Part shown: positions 60,801-64,000 of the stretch, piece after piece
Position numbering within the stretch: position 1 is the stretch's first letter
How the letters are laid out: every line of letters starts with the position of its first letter
NCBI GenBank assembly: GCA_947568835.1
Contig: OX387604.1
Span: 22,225,076-22,289,075 of the forward strand
Source of the DNA: Protonemura montana
Lineage: Eukaryota; Arthropoda; Insecta; Plecoptera; Nemouridae
Length of the DNA: 64,000 nt
Direction of reading: 5' to 3'
Position numbers and translations under genes: made by a program
The notes under the pieces: generated by a model
What the model saw: only the letters and a program-made list of their open reading frames with translations
What the model was told of the DNA's origin: nothing
Databases searched by the model: none

Positions 60801-63746
60801 ACACTTGCCACACGTCCAGTGATAGTTAAAAATAGTTGTGCAACAATCGTCGCACATCTCGCGTGTCTGGTTCACGACCGGCTTCCATGCAATCGTTCTA
60901 TCTGCAACAATGCACGGCAAGGGTGTACAGGATGACACTGTCACCAACGGGAATGCACTCACAGATAGAAAATGTGCTGTTTAACTCGAAACATCATCAC
61001 ACTGGGGCAGGGATCAACAAGTCCTAAATATACTATGACAATAACTTAAACAAGTTTACTTCACAGAAAGAGTTGTGAAAAACCACAGCCCTAAGGCATA
61101 GTTTCCAGGGTTGGGACAAAATAACCAGCAAGTCAAAAACAATTGTGGTAACATTTTTTTTTTAGCTAACATAAGTAGCCTCGTTGAATGAATCAGACAA
61201 AGATAAAATTAAAGAATTGACAATTATTAGGGTTTAACGACGCACTGCTTTGGCATCTGGCCATTTGTCACTGGTCTAATGGCATCGGTGAGTGAGTGGA
61301 TGGTGATGATGAACCTAACCTAGCCTAGAAGGAAGGAGGGGAAACCTGGTGCTGGCACGTAGCCTACTCCTGTCGAAGAGCACCAAGGGGATTACTGGTT
61401 AAACGTCCCTTCCGAAGGACGGTCCAACGCGAATACTAGGATTTCTCCGCAAATTCATGCTGTCAAGAGGTTGATAAGCAAGGCAAATGAAATTGCTGTA
61501 CTAATGTTCATCCCTCCAATTTCTCTCCCGAACAAAACATGGCATGTGTATGATGGTCATCTATCCAATAACCGTTCGGTAATAAAAGAATTAACCGATC
61601 CAATCAAGGGCACACAGAAGCTCCAATCAACCTAGGCCAGAACCCACCTTTGAATGCGTGTAAGATCCTCTTTTCCTGCTCGAGGAGACCACAGAAGTGG
61701 TCTCCACTGAGCTCGATGATGAGGAGCGCCGTTCCAACATCGAGGCCTGCTGGTGGTTTATCCGGATTTGGAAACCACAACAACATATCTTCCTGCAAAA
61801 TAATCCATAAGTATGTGGCATCTGATTTAAATTTCAAACGCTTGCAACGTGCGGGGTATTTTATTATTAGGAATACTACTACAAAATTGATGCCCATGAA
61901 CATCAGTTTTGGAGAGGGTAGTAGTGTTCTACTAAAATCTAAAAGTACTAGTAAATCGAGCTGAGGGCACCAGCACGCAATGTGTAAGTTTGTTATACCG
62001 AATATTTTACAGAATAAATACAAAAATTACTAGAATACAGCATTGAGAGAAAATCCAGGACACATTACATTTTTTGATTTCACAACCAATACAGCCATCA
62101 CAGAAGATAAAAATATCAAAGAATGGTTAGAAAAATATATTCCACTTATATCATTTTTCATGGTTTTAATTTGCAAATTAAGCAATTTATTTTTTAGAAA
62201 TTTATTTTTACTTAACAGCTCAGGTTAATTAATACACGTCAATCAAAATAGTAGGATGTAAACATTGTACTTGTATGTAATAGAAAATTGTCTATATCGT
62301 GATTTTAGAATCACTTCTGTTTATATTCAAATAAAAATAAAAATTTCTCAAACACTCTGCTATGTAGTCACATGACTAGAAACAATGGAAAATGTTGGGT
62401 ATCTTATCATCGACAAACATGCTTTGAAAAAAATTATTATTTTAGTTGTATAACATTTTTTGATTATCTGGGTAGATTCTTTTTCCATGATCAAAGAAAA
62501 TAAATTTAACACATTTATTAAGCCCACACTGTTATTAAATGCCTTTTACTCAAAATAATTTTAAGCAACTGACACAAACGATTAGTAAACCATGCAGTTT
62601 TTATCATTTAAGACGAACTCATAACTATACCATTTGATTGTATATTTACGGATGTAGGAGCAAGATAAGAATATATAAATGCCAATATTGGTGATATCAA
62701 GACAAACACAAAATTATCATTACTCGTATAATAATCATTGTTATAGGTATTTTTTTATTAAATTTTTTTTATTTTTAAATTAAACTTCTTTTTAATGTTC
62801 AAATAGTAAAATTGTTAAAAATCCTTCCTACAAGTAACCATGATGTAAGCATGCGTAATAAAAAATGTAACTTCATGCAATATACCCACAGATGAGCCCT
62901 TTGGCTTTGTGGGGGAAAAAAACCTATAGTAAAATATATCCATTGTAAATCGAAATATAAAAAAATAAAAACAAAGAAATGTGATAGGACATCAATGTTA
63001 CGAGATTACAAACTCCTTTCGCAGCACAATACTTCACTTCCCTTTTAGGGAGAGGAGTTCAGGACGTGAAAAAAGTCTGCAACAAGGTAGTTTCATTTAT
63101 TTGTGGTGTTTAACGACGCACTGTTTTGACATCTGGCCATGCGGCACTGGTCTAATGGCGTCGGTGAATGAGTGGATGATGATGATGATGATGATCAACC
63201 TAACCTAACCTAGAAGGGAGGAGGGGAAACCCGGTGCCGGCACGCAGCCTACTCCTGTCGAAGAGCACCAAGGGGACCGTCCCTTCCGAAGGACGGTGCA
63301 ACTCGAACAGCAGGATTCCTTCCCAAATCCATGCTGTCGAGAGGTTGATAAGCAAGGCGAATGAAGTTGCTGTACTAACTTTCCTCCCTCTAACCTCCCT
63401 CCCGAACAGAACTGGTCATGTGTATAATGGTCATCCATCCAATATCTGACTCAGCGCCGTGTTGCTTAACTTCGATGATCTAACGAGAACCGGTGTTTAA
63501 CCGTTCGGTGCAACAATGTAGATAATTTTTATAAGTATTCCAATATTTGCACTTTTGAGAGTGCAGGTCTGGGGAAAAAGAATCATTGGTGCTTACCTCC
63601 GACAATTCTGATGTAGGGCGGACGAAGGTCGTGCTCTCCAGCTGCCCGTTTTTGAACTTCAGACGCCTGAAATTGATGAACCGGCAGTCGGACGCCTGCC
63701 GCGACGAGACACACTCCAAGCATTTCGCCAGCTTCGGCCCAGATAA
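57829..63746 (-). CDS. KDM3: KDM3-type JmjC histone H3K9 demethylase (3' part; 5' beyond window)
   Basis: Five exons are visible and join in phase: 63597-63746, 61648-61792, 59441-60901, 58856-59172 and 57829-58065 (TAG). The acceptor of the first (AG at 63748) leads to exons off the right edge. Landmarks: [12 protein letters not shown]; a C2HC2-type zinc finger ([20 protein letters not shown] then [12 protein letters not shown]); and a JmjC domain with the Fe(II) ligands HLD in [13 protein letters not shown] and the distal His in [26 protein letters not shown] and [15 protein letters not shown] are near-identical to human KDM3A/B. The family removes methyl groups from H3K9me1/2 in the nucleus using Fe(II) and 2-oxoglutarate; the iron ligands are intact. 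The exon 59441-60901 could start slightly further upstream, but the acceptor at 60902 gives the correct phase. SINE copies sit in two introns and just upstream. Confidence 0.93.
61231..61580 (-). mobile_element. 5S-SINE family copy lacking its 5S head
   Basis: From GGTTTAACGACGCACTGCTT to ACCGTTCGGT it matches the copy at 63096-63510, except that the 5S-like part (between CCATCCAATA and ACCGTTCGG in the fuller copy) is missing. It lies in the KDM3 intron 60902-61647, in the same sense as the gene. Confidence 0.75.
63096..63510 (-). mobile_element. Full-length SINE with 5S-rRNA-derived head
   Basis: Read on the minus strand it begins CACCGAACGGTTAAACACCG. A 5S-like head follows (TCTCGTTAGATCATCGAAG, TTAAGCAACACGGCGC; about 63450-63500), holding the 5S internal promoter region. 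The ~300-bp body ends in (ATG/GAT)n simple sequence, AACACCACAAATAAA and the 3' tail. It lies in the KDM3 intron 61793-63596. Confidence 0.8.
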
Positions 63747-63900
63747 CTATCAAGGAAATACGCTTGATATAATTATTCCTACAAGCGAAGATAATAAACG
63801 AACAGGTACGATTTGATTTGCCATATTGCCTACTAGTCACCACAAAAGTGCATTACTGCTGAAAATATTACCGGAAATAAGGGTGCATATTACATAAACT

Positions 63901-64000
63901 GATTGATTGATGTGTGGTGTTTAACGACGCACTGTTTTGACAACTGGTCCTGCGGCTCTGGTCTAATGGCGTCGGTGAATTAGGGGATAATGATGAGGAT
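63901..64000 (-). mobile_element. 5S-SINE family copy cut by the window edge
   Basis: GATTGATTGATGTGTGGTGT, followed by TTAACGACGCACTGTTTTG and TCTAATGGCGTCGGTGAAT, repeats the 3' end of the family (see 63096-63510). The rest lies off the right edge, upstream of the first visible KDM3 exon. Confidence 0.75.

Noticed and set aside
63450-63510. 5S rRNA gene
   Set aside because: Only part of a 5S sequence is present, diverged and fused to a repeated body, so it is a SINE head rather than a functional rRNA gene.
1-64000. CRISPR arrays, tRNA genes and bacterial-type operons
   Set aside because: No regularly spaced direct repeats or tRNA folds were noticed, and the gene structure is eukaryotic.

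Overview
This is arthropod-like nuclear DNA, probably insect; the species cannot be resolved. Evidence: spliced genes with GT..AG introns, AT-rich non-coding DNA, an Ance-type angiotensin-converting-enzyme relative, a single RUSC1/2-type gene, LINE fragments and a 5S-rRNA-derived SINE family. No bacterial operons, CRISPR arrays, or tRNA or rRNA genes were seen. Gene models were built by hand by joining reading frames at splice sites with matching phase. Protein family assignments come from recognised sequence similarity; no database search was run.

Layout from left to right. A plus-strand gene for an unrecognised, probably membrane-anchored protein runs in from the left edge (exons 36-1633). 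Its last exon overlaps, antisense, the last coding exon of the mitochondrial aspartate/glutamate carrier aralar1 (minus, 1326-12730, 15 exons, 684 aa). Then follow, all on the minus strand: OXLD1 (13380-13907); a RUSC1/2-type RUN + SH3 adaptor (15916-25064, with a candidate extra 5' exon at 33699-33801); a membrane-anchored ACE-like protein with a broken zinc site (34584-38287); the HECT ubiquitin ligase AREL1 (40331-50156, 946 aa); peroxiredoxin 5 (51215-52430); TMEM177 (54529-56655); and a KDM3-type histone H3K9 demethylase whose 5' part lies beyond the right edge (57829-63746). Eight consecutive recognised genes are therefore on one strand. Four of them (aralar1, OXLD1, PRDX5, TMEM177) encode known or predicted mitochondrial proteins, but nothing in the sequence shows that they are co-regulated.

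Mobile and repeated DNA sits mostly in introns and gaps. A LINE reverse-transcriptase relic lies in an aralar1 intron, and two LINE 3' ends lie in AREL1 and upstream of PRDX5. A 2.4-kb palindromic DNA element with ~970-bp arms lies in the last RUSC intron, between the SH3 exon and the rest of the gene. A near-perfect 247-bp foldback lies between TMEM177 and KDM3. 5S-headed SINE copies lie in the ACE-like gene, AREL1 and KDM3, one of them ending a few bases from a splice donor. Long G/C homopolymers are also present. The stretch 25100-33700 holds no other convincing gene.

Points most worth a second look are the ACE pseudo-enzyme, the palindrome that isolates the RUSC SH3 exon (where intron retention would give an immediate stop), the antisense coding overlap with aralar1, paired G and C runs inside one aralar1 intron, and an unexplained 126-codon ORF nested in a TMEM177 intron. 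None of these amounts to a clearly new biological system.
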